Assembly (NCBI RefSeq): GCF_007993795.1 | Contig: NZ_CP042476.1 | Location: 1,302,001 to 1,366,000 of the forward strand | Direction: 5' to 3' | Length of the DNA: 64,000 bases | Source of the DNA: Antarcticibacterium arcticum | GTDB taxonomy: Bacteria > Bacteroidota > Bacteroidia > Flavobacteriales > Flavobacteriaceae | Part shown: one piece after another, positions 44,028 to 51,324 of the stretch | Position numbering within the stretch: position 1 is the first letter of the stretch | Layout: each line of letters begins with the position of its first letter | Made by a program: the position numbers and the translations under genes | The notes under the pieces: generated by a model | The model's database searches: none | What the model was told of the DNA's origin: nothing | What the model saw: the letters and a program-made list of their open reading frames with translations, nothing else

Positions 44028-45728
44028 TTATGCATTGGACTTTTTGAAATTCTTTGACGCATGGTCGGCGGCCCGCGCCGTCATGGCCATATAGGTCAAC
44101 GATGGATTCTGGCAGGCGGCAGAGGTCATAAAACTACCATCTGTAACATATACATTTGGAACATCATGAACCTGATTGTTTCCATTAAGGACAGAAGTTT
44201 TACGGTCTCGTCCCATTCTGGCCGTTCCCATTTCATGAATTCCCAGACCCGGCGCTCCAATATCGTCATATCCGCTCACATCTTTAAAGCCTGCCTTTTC
44301 AAGCATAGCCACTGCCTGTTCTACCATATCTTTACGCATTTTAAGCTCGTTCTCCTTAAATTCTGCATCAAAGGTTATGGTGGGTAATCCCCATTCATCT
44401 ACCTTGTTATAATCCAGGGTCATTTTATTTTCGTGATAAGGCAGCGTTTCTCCAAAGCCCATTAATCCCATGTTCCATCCACCGGGTTTAATAATCGCTT
44501 CTTTTAGTTCTTTTCCATATCCCGCTTCTGCCACACTCGCGGCCCAGTCGCCACGGCTGGCTCCTCCCTGGTATCCATACCCGCGGGTAAAGCCAAGGTT
44601 TTCATTGCCATTCAGGTTTCTGAAACGGGGTAAATAGATCCCATTTGGCTTTCGGCCTTTATAATACATATCTTCAAAGCCTTCATATTTCCCGGATGCT
44701 CCGGCCTTGAAATGATGATCCATCACGTTATGTCCCAATTCCCCACTGTCATTACCCATTCCGTTAGGAAAACGATCAGATTTTGATTGCATTAAAATAC
44801 TGGTGGAGGCAATAGCAGAGGCACAAAGAAAGATTACGTTGGCTTTATATTCTATGGTCTCCTTGGTTTCAGCATCAATAATTTTTACCCCGGTAGCTCT
44901 TTTCGTATTGGCATCATACATTACCTCATGCACCACAGAATTTGGCCTTAAGGTCATATTTCCGGTACGTTCTGCCGCGGGTAAGGTGGAAGAGTTACTG
45001 CTAAAATAGGCGCCATAAGGACAACCTCTTATACACCTGTTTCTATACTGGCAAGGGGCACGGCCTTCAAAAGGTTTATCACTTGTAATATGTGCTACCC
45101 TTCCCGGGGTAAGAACCCTGCCTTCAAAATTTTCAGCTAAATTCTTTTTCAGGTGATCTTCCACACAATTCAGTTCCATTGGTGGCAGGAATTTACCATC
45201 TGGTAACTGGCTTAAACCAAGGTTTTCCCCACTTATTCCTACAAAAGATTCAACATAATCATACCATGGAGCAATATCCTTATAACGAATTGGCCAGTCT
45301 ACAGCAACACCTTCTTTCTGGTTGGCCGTAAAATCTAGATCGCTTAAACGGTAACTGTGTCTTCCCCACATAATTGATCTGCCCCCCACATGATAACCTC
45401 TCATCCAGTCAAATCTTTTCACTTCGTTATAGGGATGTTTCACATCATCTACAAACCAATGTTTGCTGGCTTCATTCACAGTATAACCTGTCCTGGCCTG
45501 TTTCTCCTGTCTTTTAACTTCCTCACGGGGAACTTGTCCTTTGAACTTATAATCCCAGGGATCATCATTCATAGTAGGGTAATCTTCAATGTGTTTTACC
45601 ATACGGCCTCTTTCAAGCACCAAAGTTTTAAAACCCTTTTCACATAATTCTTTAGCAGCCCAACCGCCACTAATGCCGGTACCTACCACAATAGCGTCAT
45701 AGGTGTGGTTTTCATAAATTTTACTCAC
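44028..45728 (-). CDS. GMC-family FAD dehydrogenase, candidate glucoside 3-dehydrogenase
   Basis: A 566-residue flavoprotein. The FAD-binding N-terminus reads YDAIVVGTGISGGWAAKELC, followed by RGYHVGGRSIMWGRHSYR and the C-terminal block GIHEMGTARMG, YVTDGSFMTSAACQNPSLTY with active-site His and Asn. Around residue 226-236 it has Cys-x5-Cys-x3-Cys-Pro (CQYRNRCIRGCPYG), matching the spacing of the [3Fe-4S] cluster ligands in the FAD glucose dehydrogenase of Burkholderia. It lacks a signal peptide and pairs with a Tat-signal subunit. I choose GTG at 45728: it follows a TTAACTAATAACC leader; a TTG at 45749 would add seven residues. It likely oxidises a sugar hydroxyl, perhaps C3 of a glycoside, outside the cell. 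Confidence 0.85.
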   Translation of the reverse strand: MSKIYENHTYDAIVVGTGISGGWAAKELCEKGFKTLVLERGRMVKHIEDYPTMNDDPWDYKFKGQVPREEVKRQEKQARTGYTVNEASKHWFVDDVKHPYNEVKRFDWMRGYHVGGRSIMWGRHSYRLSDLDFTANQKEGVAVDWPIRYKDIAPWYDYVESFVGISGENLGLSQLPDGKFLPPMELNCVEDHLKKNLAENFEGRVLTPGRVAHITSDKPFEGRAPCQYRNRCIRGCPYGAYFSSNSSTLPAAERTGNMTLRPNSVVHEVMYDANTKRATGVKIIDAETKETIEYKANVIFLCASAIASTSILMQSKSDRFPNGMGNDSGELGHNVMDHHFKAGASGKYEGFEDMYYKGRKPNGIYLPRFRNLNGNENLGFTRGYGYQGGASRGDWAASVAEAGYGKELKEAIIKPGGWNMGLMGFGETLPYHENKMTLDYNKVDEWGLPTITFDAEFKENELKMRKDMVEQAVAMLEKAGFKDVSGYDDIGAPGLGIHEMGTARMGRDRKTSVLNGNNQVHDVPNVYVTDGSFMTSAACQNPSLTYMAMTARAADHASKNFKKSNA

Positions 45729-45748
45729 AATCTGGTTATTAGTTAACA

Positions 45749-45774
45749 ATTTGGGTTAAAGTACAAACCCAAAT
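45749..45774. promoter_or_regulatory. Inverted repeat overlapping the GMC operon promoter
   Basis: ATTTGGGTT (45749-45757) and AACCCAAAT (45766-45774) are perfect 9-base arms with an 8-base spacer. The right arm overlaps the minus-strand -7 box at 45770-45777, so this is a likely operator; as RNA it could also fold as a leader hairpin. Confidence 0.55.
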
Positions 45775-45777
45775 ATA
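45770..45777 (-). promoter_or_regulatory. -7 box of the GMC dehydrogenase operon
   Basis: The minus strand reads TATATTTG, an exact TAnnTTTG match, about 41 bases before the GTG start. It overlaps one arm of the inverted repeat at 45749-45774. For the divergent plus-strand unit only a near match (AATATTTG, 45845-45852) is seen. Confidence 0.55.
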
Positions 45778-45881
45778 TCAATTATTGTGTATTATTTTAC
45801 AGGTTTAAAAAAAAGTATACATTTAAGATTCCTAAAAACCGAAAAATATTTGGATTTAAATTAACCCTATAACTAACCAAA

Positions 45882-46886
45882 ATGAATCAACCTTTGAAAA
45901 AAATCCTCTCCTCTTCTCTACTCGCTTTCTTCATGATTACGGCAATATCTTCTTGTAAAAATGAAGTGAAAAATGAATCTCAAACCGCCGGTGAGCAAAT
46001 TGAGGAAAATGTGGCTGAAGACCTGTTTTTTAAACTTTCCCTGGCTCAATGGTCTTTGAACAAGCCAATTTTTGAAGGAAAAATGGACCCTCTGGATTTT
46101 GCAGAAAAGGCAAGCGAGATGGGTTTTGAAGGCATTGAGTATGTGAGTGGGCTTTATAATCCCTGGTTGGAAAAAGCCGGAAATTCACCTGAAGCTTTTC
46201 AAAACCTTCTGGACACTCTTAAAAACAGAAGCGAAAGATATAATGTAGAAAATGTTCTAATAATGGTAGATGGCGAAGGGGATCTGGCTACACCTAACGA
46301 TATGGCAAGAAACCAGGCCGTAGAAAACCATAAAAAATGGGTAGATGCTGCTGAATTTCTTGGGGCGGGTGCTATAAGAGTAAATTTGTTTGGAAGTGAA
46401 AAGCCTGAAGAGTGGAAAACAGCTTCTATAGACGGTCTAAAAAAACTCTCTGAATATGCCGCCGGTAAAAATGTAAATGTTGTGGTAGAAAATCATGGGG
46501 GCCTTTCTTCAAACGCCGCGTTATTGGTAGAAGTGATCCAGGGCGTAAATATGGAGAATTGTGGAACCCTTCCAGATTTTGGGAATTTTTGTTTAAAGCG
46601 TGAAGGCGGTGCCCAATGGGAAGCAACCTGTTTAGAAGACTACCCTAAATATCAGGGAGTAGAAGAAATGATGCCATATGCTAAAGCGGTAAGCGCAAAA
46701 TCCTATGAGTTTAATGAGAACGGGCAGGAAACTTCTATTGATTACAACAGGATGTTGCAAATAATAAAAGATTCCGGATATACGGGTTATATTGGGGTAG
46801 AATTTGAAGGGCAAAATATAAGCGCAGAAGAGGGAATCCTTGCAACAAAACAACTTCTTACAGAAGAAGGAAAACAATTAAACTAA
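45882..46886 (+). CDS. Lipoprotein sugar phosphate isomerase/epimerase-like TIM-barrel protein
   Basis: A 334-residue AP-endonuclease-2-type TIM barrel exported as a lipoprotein (signal ends AISSC). The body opens FKLSLAQWSLNKPIFEGKMD and has ADKASEMGFEGIEYV-type helix/strand phrases and a metal-site set that includes VVENHGGLSSN, LPDFGNF, SAKSYEF and GVEFEGQ. Most family members are cytoplasmic, so the lipid anchor is notable and points to action on a glycoside or keto-sugar in the periplasm or at the surface. It is the first gene of a five-gene run of tight spacing (18 bases to the transporter). Members of this fold serve in 3-keto-glycoside breakdown in Bacteroidota; that role here is inference. 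Confidence 0.85.
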   Translation: MNQPLKKILSSSLLAFFMITAISSCKNEVKNESQTAGEQIEENVAEDLFFKLSLAQWSLNKPIFEGKMDPLDFAEKASEMGFEGIEYVSGLYNPWLEKAGNSPEAFQNLLDTLKNRSERYNVENVLIMVDGEGDLATPNDMARNQAVENHKKWVDAAEFLGAGAIRVNLFGSEKPEEWKTASIDGLKKLSEYAAGKNVNVVVENHGGLSSNAALLVEVIQGVNMENCGTLPDFGNFCLKREGGAQWEATCLEDYPKYQGVEEMMPYAKAVSAKSYEFNENGQETSIDYNRMLQIIKDSGYTGYIGVEFEGQNISAEEGILATKQLLTEEGKQLN

Positions 46887-46904
46887 AATTATAGAACCCC
46901 ACAA

Positions 46905-48143
46905 ATGAAAAATTTAGTACGATTTCAATTGTCTACCATGATGTTCCTCGAATTCTTTATTTGGGGAGGCTGGTTTGTTACTTTGGGAACTTTTCTTGGT
47001 AATAATCTTGATGCTACGGGGGGGCAAACCGCCATGGCATTTTCAACACAATCCTGGGGGGCAATAATTGCTCCCTTTATAATAGGACTTATAGCCGACA
47101 GATTTTTTAATGCTGAACGAATCCTGGGTATCCTTCACCTTGTGGGGGCTGGCCTGCTATATATGATGTACCAAAGTGATGACTTTGCTACCTTCTATCC
47201 CTTTGTCCTTGGATACATGATCATTTACATGCCTACTCTTGCCCTGGTAAATTCAATATCATTTTATCAAATGAATGATCCCGAGAAACAATTCTCCGGC
47301 ATACGGGTATTTGGAACTTTGGGATGGATAATTGCCGGGTTGGTAATTAGCCTGGTATTTGCATGGGATGCTCCCGAAGCCCTTGCCGCTGGTATGCTTA
47401 GATATACTTTTCTTATGGTTGCAATAGCCTCGGCTGTTTTGGGGCTTTTCAGTTTTACACTGCCAAAGACTCCACCAAGCAGCAAAGGTGAAAAGGTTAC
47501 TTTAAGGGATATTCTGGGTCTGGAAGCCCTGGCATTGTTAAAAGGAAGAAATTTTCTTATGTTCTTTTTATCTTCAGTGCTTATATGTATTCCACTGGCT
47601 TTTTATTATCAAAATGCAAACCCATTCCTGGCTGAAGTTGGAATGGCAGATCCCACCGCGATGATGACCATTGGCCAGGTTTCTGAAGTCCTCTTTCTAT
47701 TATTGTTGCCCTTCTTTTTTAAGAAATTTGGCTTTAAGGTTACCTTGCTCGCGGGAATGCTTGCCTGGGCACTCCGGTACCTGCTATTTGCATATGGCAA
47801 CGCCGGCGAATTGGTTTACATGCTTGTATTGGGGATAGCTTTACATGGAATTTGTTATGACTTTTTCTTTGTAGCCGGACAAATCTATACAGACTCCAAA
47901 GCAGGGCCTAAGATCAAAAGTGCCGCTCAGGGGTTAATTACCCTGGCCACTTATGGTGTAGGGATGCTTATTGGATTTTGGGTGGCAGGACAAATAAGTG
48001 ATATGTACCTAAACCCGGACGGCAGCCATGACTGGGAAAGTATTTGGATAGTTCCTGCCATATTTGCTTTTGTGGTAATGATATTATTTGCTATTTTCTT
48101 CAAAAATGAAAAGCTTGACAAAAAGGTAGTAGAAAACATTTAA
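46905..48143 (+). CDS. MFS transporter, nucleoside:H+ symporter (NupG-like) family
   Basis: A 412-residue permease with about twelve hydrophobic spans. The opening (RFQLSTMMFLEFFIWGGWFV), FIIGLIADRFFNAERILG, GIRVFGTLGWIIAG and the late GPKIKSAAQGLITLATYGVG are typical of the nucleoside/sugar symporter family. In Bacteroidota such permeases are frequent in sugar loci with isomerase and Gfo/Idh/MocA genes, where they are more likely sugar or keto-sugar carriers than nucleoside ones. It lies between an exported isomerase-like lipoprotein and cytosolic oxidoreductase/isomerase genes, so it probably brings the cleaved sugar across the inner membrane. Substrate unknown. Confidence 0.88.
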   Translation: MKNLVRFQLSTMMFLEFFIWGGWFVTLGTFLGNNLDATGGQTAMAFSTQSWGAIIAPFIIGLIADRFFNAERILGILHLVGAGLLYMMYQSDDFATFYPFVLGYMIIYMPTLALVNSISFYQMNDPEKQFSGIRVFGTLGWIIAGLVISLVFAWDAPEALAAGMLRYTFLMVAIASAVLGLFSFTLPKTPPSSKGEKVTLRDILGLEALALLKGRNFLMFFLSSVLICIPLAFYYQNANPFLAEVGMADPTAMMTIGQVSEVLFLLLLPFFFKKFGFKVTLLAGMLAWALRYLLFAYGNAGELVYMLVLGIALHGICYDFFFVAGQIYTDSKAGPKIKSAAQGLITLATYGVGMLIGFWVAGQISDMYLNPDGSHDWESIWIVPAIFAFVVMILFAIFFKNEKLDKKVVENI

Positions 48144-48153
48144 AATTAAATAA

Positions 48154-49293
48154 ATGAGTAAAAAAATAAAATTGGCAATCCTGGGTGGTGGTGGTGATTC
48201 GCTTATTGGAATTCTTCACAGGGTGGCATCTGCAATGTTTGACCAATTTGAGTTGGTGGGCGGTGTTTTTAATCCGGACCTTGAAGAAAGTAAAAAATTT
48301 GCCCGTGAAATTGGTATTGAAACAAACAGGGTCTATAAGGATCTGGAATCCTTTATAGCTTCAGAGAGGGCTATGAATGAAGATGAGAGGGTTCAGGTAG
48401 TGTCTATCCTTACCCCAAATTTCCTCCATTTTCCTATGGCCAAGCAGCTCCTGGAAAATAATTTTCATGTTATTTGTGAAAAGCCCCTCACCACTACCTT
48501 TGAAGAGGCAAAGATTTTGCAGGAAACACAAAAAAAATCCAATTCCATATTCGCCGTAACTTATACCTATACCGGATATCCTATGGTGCGCCAAATGCGT
48601 GAAATGATAGCGGATGGCGTCCTTGGCAGGATCCAGAAAATAGATGTGCAATATTACCAGGGTTGGATCAACCCAATTATCCATGATGAGGAAAAAAGGG
48701 CAAACACCTGGAGATTGGATCCGGAAAAATCTGGTATTAGCTGCTGTGTAGGAGATATTGGAACGCACGCTTTTGACATGATCGAATACGTAAGCGGACT
48801 GGAGATAAAGAAGATCCTGGCAGACCTTAATTATCTTTATAAAGATAACCGTATGGATATTGACGGTACAATTTTACTGCGCTTTGATGAATTTGTAAAA
48901 GGCGTTATAAGGACCAGCCAGATTGCCACAGGGGAAGAAAATAATTTTACCGTAAGCATATACGGTGAAAAAGCAGGGCTTAAATGGGAACAGGAAAACC
49001 CAAATTACCTTTACCTTCTTGAGGAGGGCGAACCTATGCGGGTCCTTAAACCAGGCCATGTTTATAACAGCAAGTTGTCCCTGGATGGCACAAAACTTCC
49101 ACCCGGGCATCCCGAGGGAATTTTCGATTCGATGGGTAATATTTACAAGGGAGTAGCACGGGCTATTAGAAATGAGCCTTATCATCCCGGGGAATTTCCT
49201 ACAATGCGGGATGGAGTTCGAGGCATGAATTTTATAGAAAAAGCTGTAGAGTCTCACCAGAAAGGGAATATTTGGATAGAAATTGAAGACTAA
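48154..49293 (+). CDS. Gfo/Idh/MocA-family oxidoreductase
   Basis: A 379-residue NAD(P)-dependent sugar dehydrogenase-like protein with no signal. The Rossmann loop is unusual: LAILGGGGDSLIGI replaces the common G-x-G-x-x-G. The family motif CEKPLTTTFEEA holds the catalytic Lys (EKP, 109-111), and CCVGDIGTHAFDMIEYVSG holds Asp201 and His205. Such enzymes oxidise or reduce sugar hydroxyls, including C3 of glucosides. It starts 10 bases after the transporter and 21 before the next isomerase. In a 3-keto scheme it would reduce the imported 3-keto-sugar back to sugar, or oxidise glycosides internally; direction is unknown. Confidence 0.9.
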   Translation: MSKKIKLAILGGGGDSLIGILHRVASAMFDQFELVGGVFNPDLEESKKFAREIGIETNRVYKDLESFIASERAMNEDERVQVVSILTPNFLHFPMAKQLLENNFHVICEKPLTTTFEEAKILQETQKKSNSIFAVTYTYTGYPMVRQMREMIADGVLGRIQKIDVQYYQGWINPIIHDEEKRANTWRLDPEKSGISCCVGDIGTHAFDMIEYVSGLEIKKILADLNYLYKDNRMDIDGTILLRFDEFVKGVIRTSQIATGEENNFTVSIYGEKAGLKWEQENPNYLYLLEEGEPMRVLKPGHVYNSKLSLDGTKLPPGHPEGIFDSMGNIYKGVARAIRNEPYHPGEFPTMRDGVRGMNFIEKAVESHQKGNIWIEIED

Positions 49294-49314
49294 TAATCAC
49301 ATAAAATAATTATT

Positions 49315-50370
49315 ATGAAGACAATTAAAGGACCTGCGGTATTCCTGGCCCAGTTCATGGATAGCAACCCACCTTTTAATTCTCTGGATGGCCTGTGTAA
49401 ATGGGCAGCAGATCTTGGTTATAAAGGGATCCAGATCCCAACCTGGGAAAAAGCCCTGATAGATCTTGACAAAGCCGGTGAAAGCAAAACCTACTGCGAT
49501 GAATTAAAAGGCAAAATAGAATCCTACGGCCTGGAGATCACCGAGCTCGCTTCTCATTTACAAGGGCAGCTTGTAGCGGTTCACCCGGCATATGATACTA
49601 TGTTCGATAATTTTGCGCCAGAGGCTTATAAGAATAATCCCAAAGAGCGTACAGCCTGGGCGGTGTCCCAGGTAAAAAGCTGTGCCCGTGCAAGCAGGCA
49701 CCTGGGCCTGGACGTACATGGGACTTTTAGTGGTTCCCTGTTATGGCATACCGCCCATCCCTGGCCACAGCGACCTCAGGGTCTTGTTGAAATGGGTTTT
49801 GAAGAACTTGCAAAACGCTGGATGCCTATTCTTAACGCTTTTGAAGAAGAGGGAGTAGATGTTTGTTATGAAGTCCATCCCGGGGAAGACCTCCACGATG
49901 GAGTAACATTTGAAAGATTTCTTGAAGCTACCAATCATCATAAGCGGGTAAATATCCTGTATGATCCAAGCCATTTTGTTTTACAACAACTTGATTATAT
50001 AGAGTACATTGATCATTACCATGAGTATATCAAAATGTTTCACGTAAAAGATGCTGAATTTAATCCCACAGGGAAAAAGGGCACATTTGGAGGATACTCA
50101 GACTGGGTAGACCGGGCAGGAAGGTACAGGCATCCCGGGGACGGACAGGTAGATTTCAAGACTATTTTCTCCAAATTAACCCAATACGGTTGTGACGTAT
50201 GGGCAGTAATGGAATGGGAATGCTGTATAAAATCTCCCGAACAGGGCGCTCGGGAAGGTGCCGCGTTTATTCAGAACCATATCATAGAAGCAACTCAAAA
50301 GAAATTCGATGACTTTGCAGGTAGTGAAATAGATGAAGTAAAACTGAAAAAGATCCTGGGAATCAATTAA
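49315..50370 (+). CDS. Cytosolic sugar phosphate isomerase/epimerase-family TIM-barrel protein
   Basis: A 351-residue xylose-isomerase-like TIM barrel without export signal. The metal-binding residues of the fold are evident: the Glu of VCYEVHPGEDLHDG, the Asp/His of ILYDPSHFVLQQLDY, the His of KMFHVKDAEFNPTG and the Glu of AVMEWECC. The first half has ELASHLQGQLVAVHPAYDTM and the long loop HGTFSGSLLWHTAHPWPQRP typical of the Bacteroidota/planctomycete subgroup that travels with Gfo/Idh/MocA genes. It may epimerise, isomerise or hydrate a keto-sugar. It is 21 bases after the oxidoreductase gene. It is clearly different from the anchored paralogue at the front of the operon. Confidence 0.88.
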   Translation: MKTIKGPAVFLAQFMDSNPPFNSLDGLCKWAADLGYKGIQIPTWEKALIDLDKAGESKTYCDELKGKIESYGLEITELASHLQGQLVAVHPAYDTMFDNFAPEAYKNNPKERTAWAVSQVKSCARASRHLGLDVHGTFSGSLLWHTAHPWPQRPQGLVEMGFEELAKRWMPILNAFEEEGVDVCYEVHPGEDLHDGVTFERFLEATNHHKRVNILYDPSHFVLQQLDYIEYIDHYHEYIKMFHVKDAEFNPTGKKGTFGGYSDWVDRAGRYRHPGDGQVDFKTIFSKLTQYGCDVWAVMEWECCIKSPEQGAREGAAFIQNHIIEATQKKFDDFAGSEIDEVKLKKILGIN

Positions 50371-50439
50371 AATTTCCAAAGTTAAAAGACATAAGGTTAA
50401 TTACAAGTAAGCAAGAATTAATATATGCCAATTACATAT

Positions 50440-50447
50440 TACCTTTA
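50440..50447 (+). promoter_or_regulatory. Candidate secondary promoter before the DUF1080 gene
   Basis: TACCTTTA is one base from TAnnTTTG and lies 22 bases before the DUF1080 ATG within a 98-base gap that is otherwise AT-rich and empty. It could allow separate expression of this last gene. Confidence 0.35.
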
Positions 50448-50468
50448 ACAAACAATAAATATATACAA

Positions 50469-51227
50469 ATGAAAAAATCAAGTTTATTATTTATGGTTGT
50501 TGCTGTTGTTACATTAAGCTGTAAGGATAACGAACGCAGCCGCGAAGATGATGACATAATGCCAACAGAGACAGAAACTATGCAACAAAACAGGCAACAA
50601 CAGGATGCAGCCATTTTTAACGGCCAGGACCTTGATGGGTGGAAAGCTTACAACTCCAATGAGGTTACCCAATGGCGGGTGGAAGACAGCGCAATTGCTT
50701 TTACTCCTGCCGAAGGCCAGCGATCTGGTACAGAGAATATAATAACTGAAAAAGAATATACCAACTTTGAACTTACACTGGAGTGGAAAATTTCAGAAGG
50801 GGGTAATAGCGGGATCATGTGGGGAGTACAGGAGGAGGAGCAATTTAATGAACCCTATCTTACGGGGCCAGAGATCCAGATACTGGACAACAAAGCGCAT
50901 CCGGATGCCCAGAATGGCCCTATTCGCCAGGCTGGTGCCTTGTATGATATGGTTGAACCGTCCAGTGATGTTACAAAACCTGCGGGAGAATGGAATAATT
51001 TGGTTTTACGAATAGACCATAATGAGAATAAAGGAACCGTAACCCTTAATGGAACTAAAACAACCGAGTTTCCTCTTCACGGTGAGGAATGGGATAAGCT
51101 GGTAAAAAACTCAAAATTTAGTGATTGGGAACATTTTGGCAAGCACCGCTCAGGCCATATTGCCTTACAGGATCATGGAGATAAAGTGTGGTACCGAAAT
51201 ATTAAAATAAAAGAACTGGATAAATAA
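50469..51227 (+). CDS. DUF1080 (3-keto-disaccharide hydrolase-type) lipoprotein
   Basis: A 252-residue lipoprotein (signal ends TLSCK) with one DUF1080 jelly-roll domain: FNGQDLDGWKAYN, a metal/sugar-site region with LEWKISEGGNSGIMWGVQE, GPEIQILDN, GALYDM, and the ending HIALQDHGDKVWYRNIKIKEL. The family is annotated as 3-keto-disaccharide hydrolase and includes enzymes that split 3-keto-glycosides by elimination/hydration. It closes the sugar operon and is followed by a strong terminator. Together with the divergent GMC dehydrogenase it supplies the expected periplasmic oxidise-then-cleave steps. Activity here is an inference from family and context. Confidence 0.88.
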   Translation: MKKSSLLFMVVAVVTLSCKDNERSREDDDIMPTETETMQQNRQQQDAAIFNGQDLDGWKAYNSNEVTQWRVEDSAIAFTPAEGQRSGTENIITEKEYTNFELTLEWKISEGGNSGIMWGVQEEEQFNEPYLTGPEIQILDNKAHPDAQNGPIRQAGALYDMVEPSSDVTKPAGEWNNLVLRIDHNENKGTVTLNGTKTTEFPLHGEEWDKLVKNSKFSDWEHFGKHRSGHIALQDHGDKVWYRNIKIKELDK

Positions 51228-51246
51228 TTTATTATTTATAAGGAAT

Positions 51247-51281
51247 AAAAAAGACTGCCGTTTCCCGTGCAGTCTTTTTTT
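51247..51281 (+). terminator. Terminator of the sugar operon
   Basis: AAAAAAGACTGC (51247-51258) pairs with GCAGTCTTTTTT (51269-51280), a 12-bp perfect stem with T tail. Confidence 0.92.
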
Positions 51282-51324
51282 ATTCCACCGGCTTTTTTCC
51301 TTAATTTCATAAAAATTACAAATT

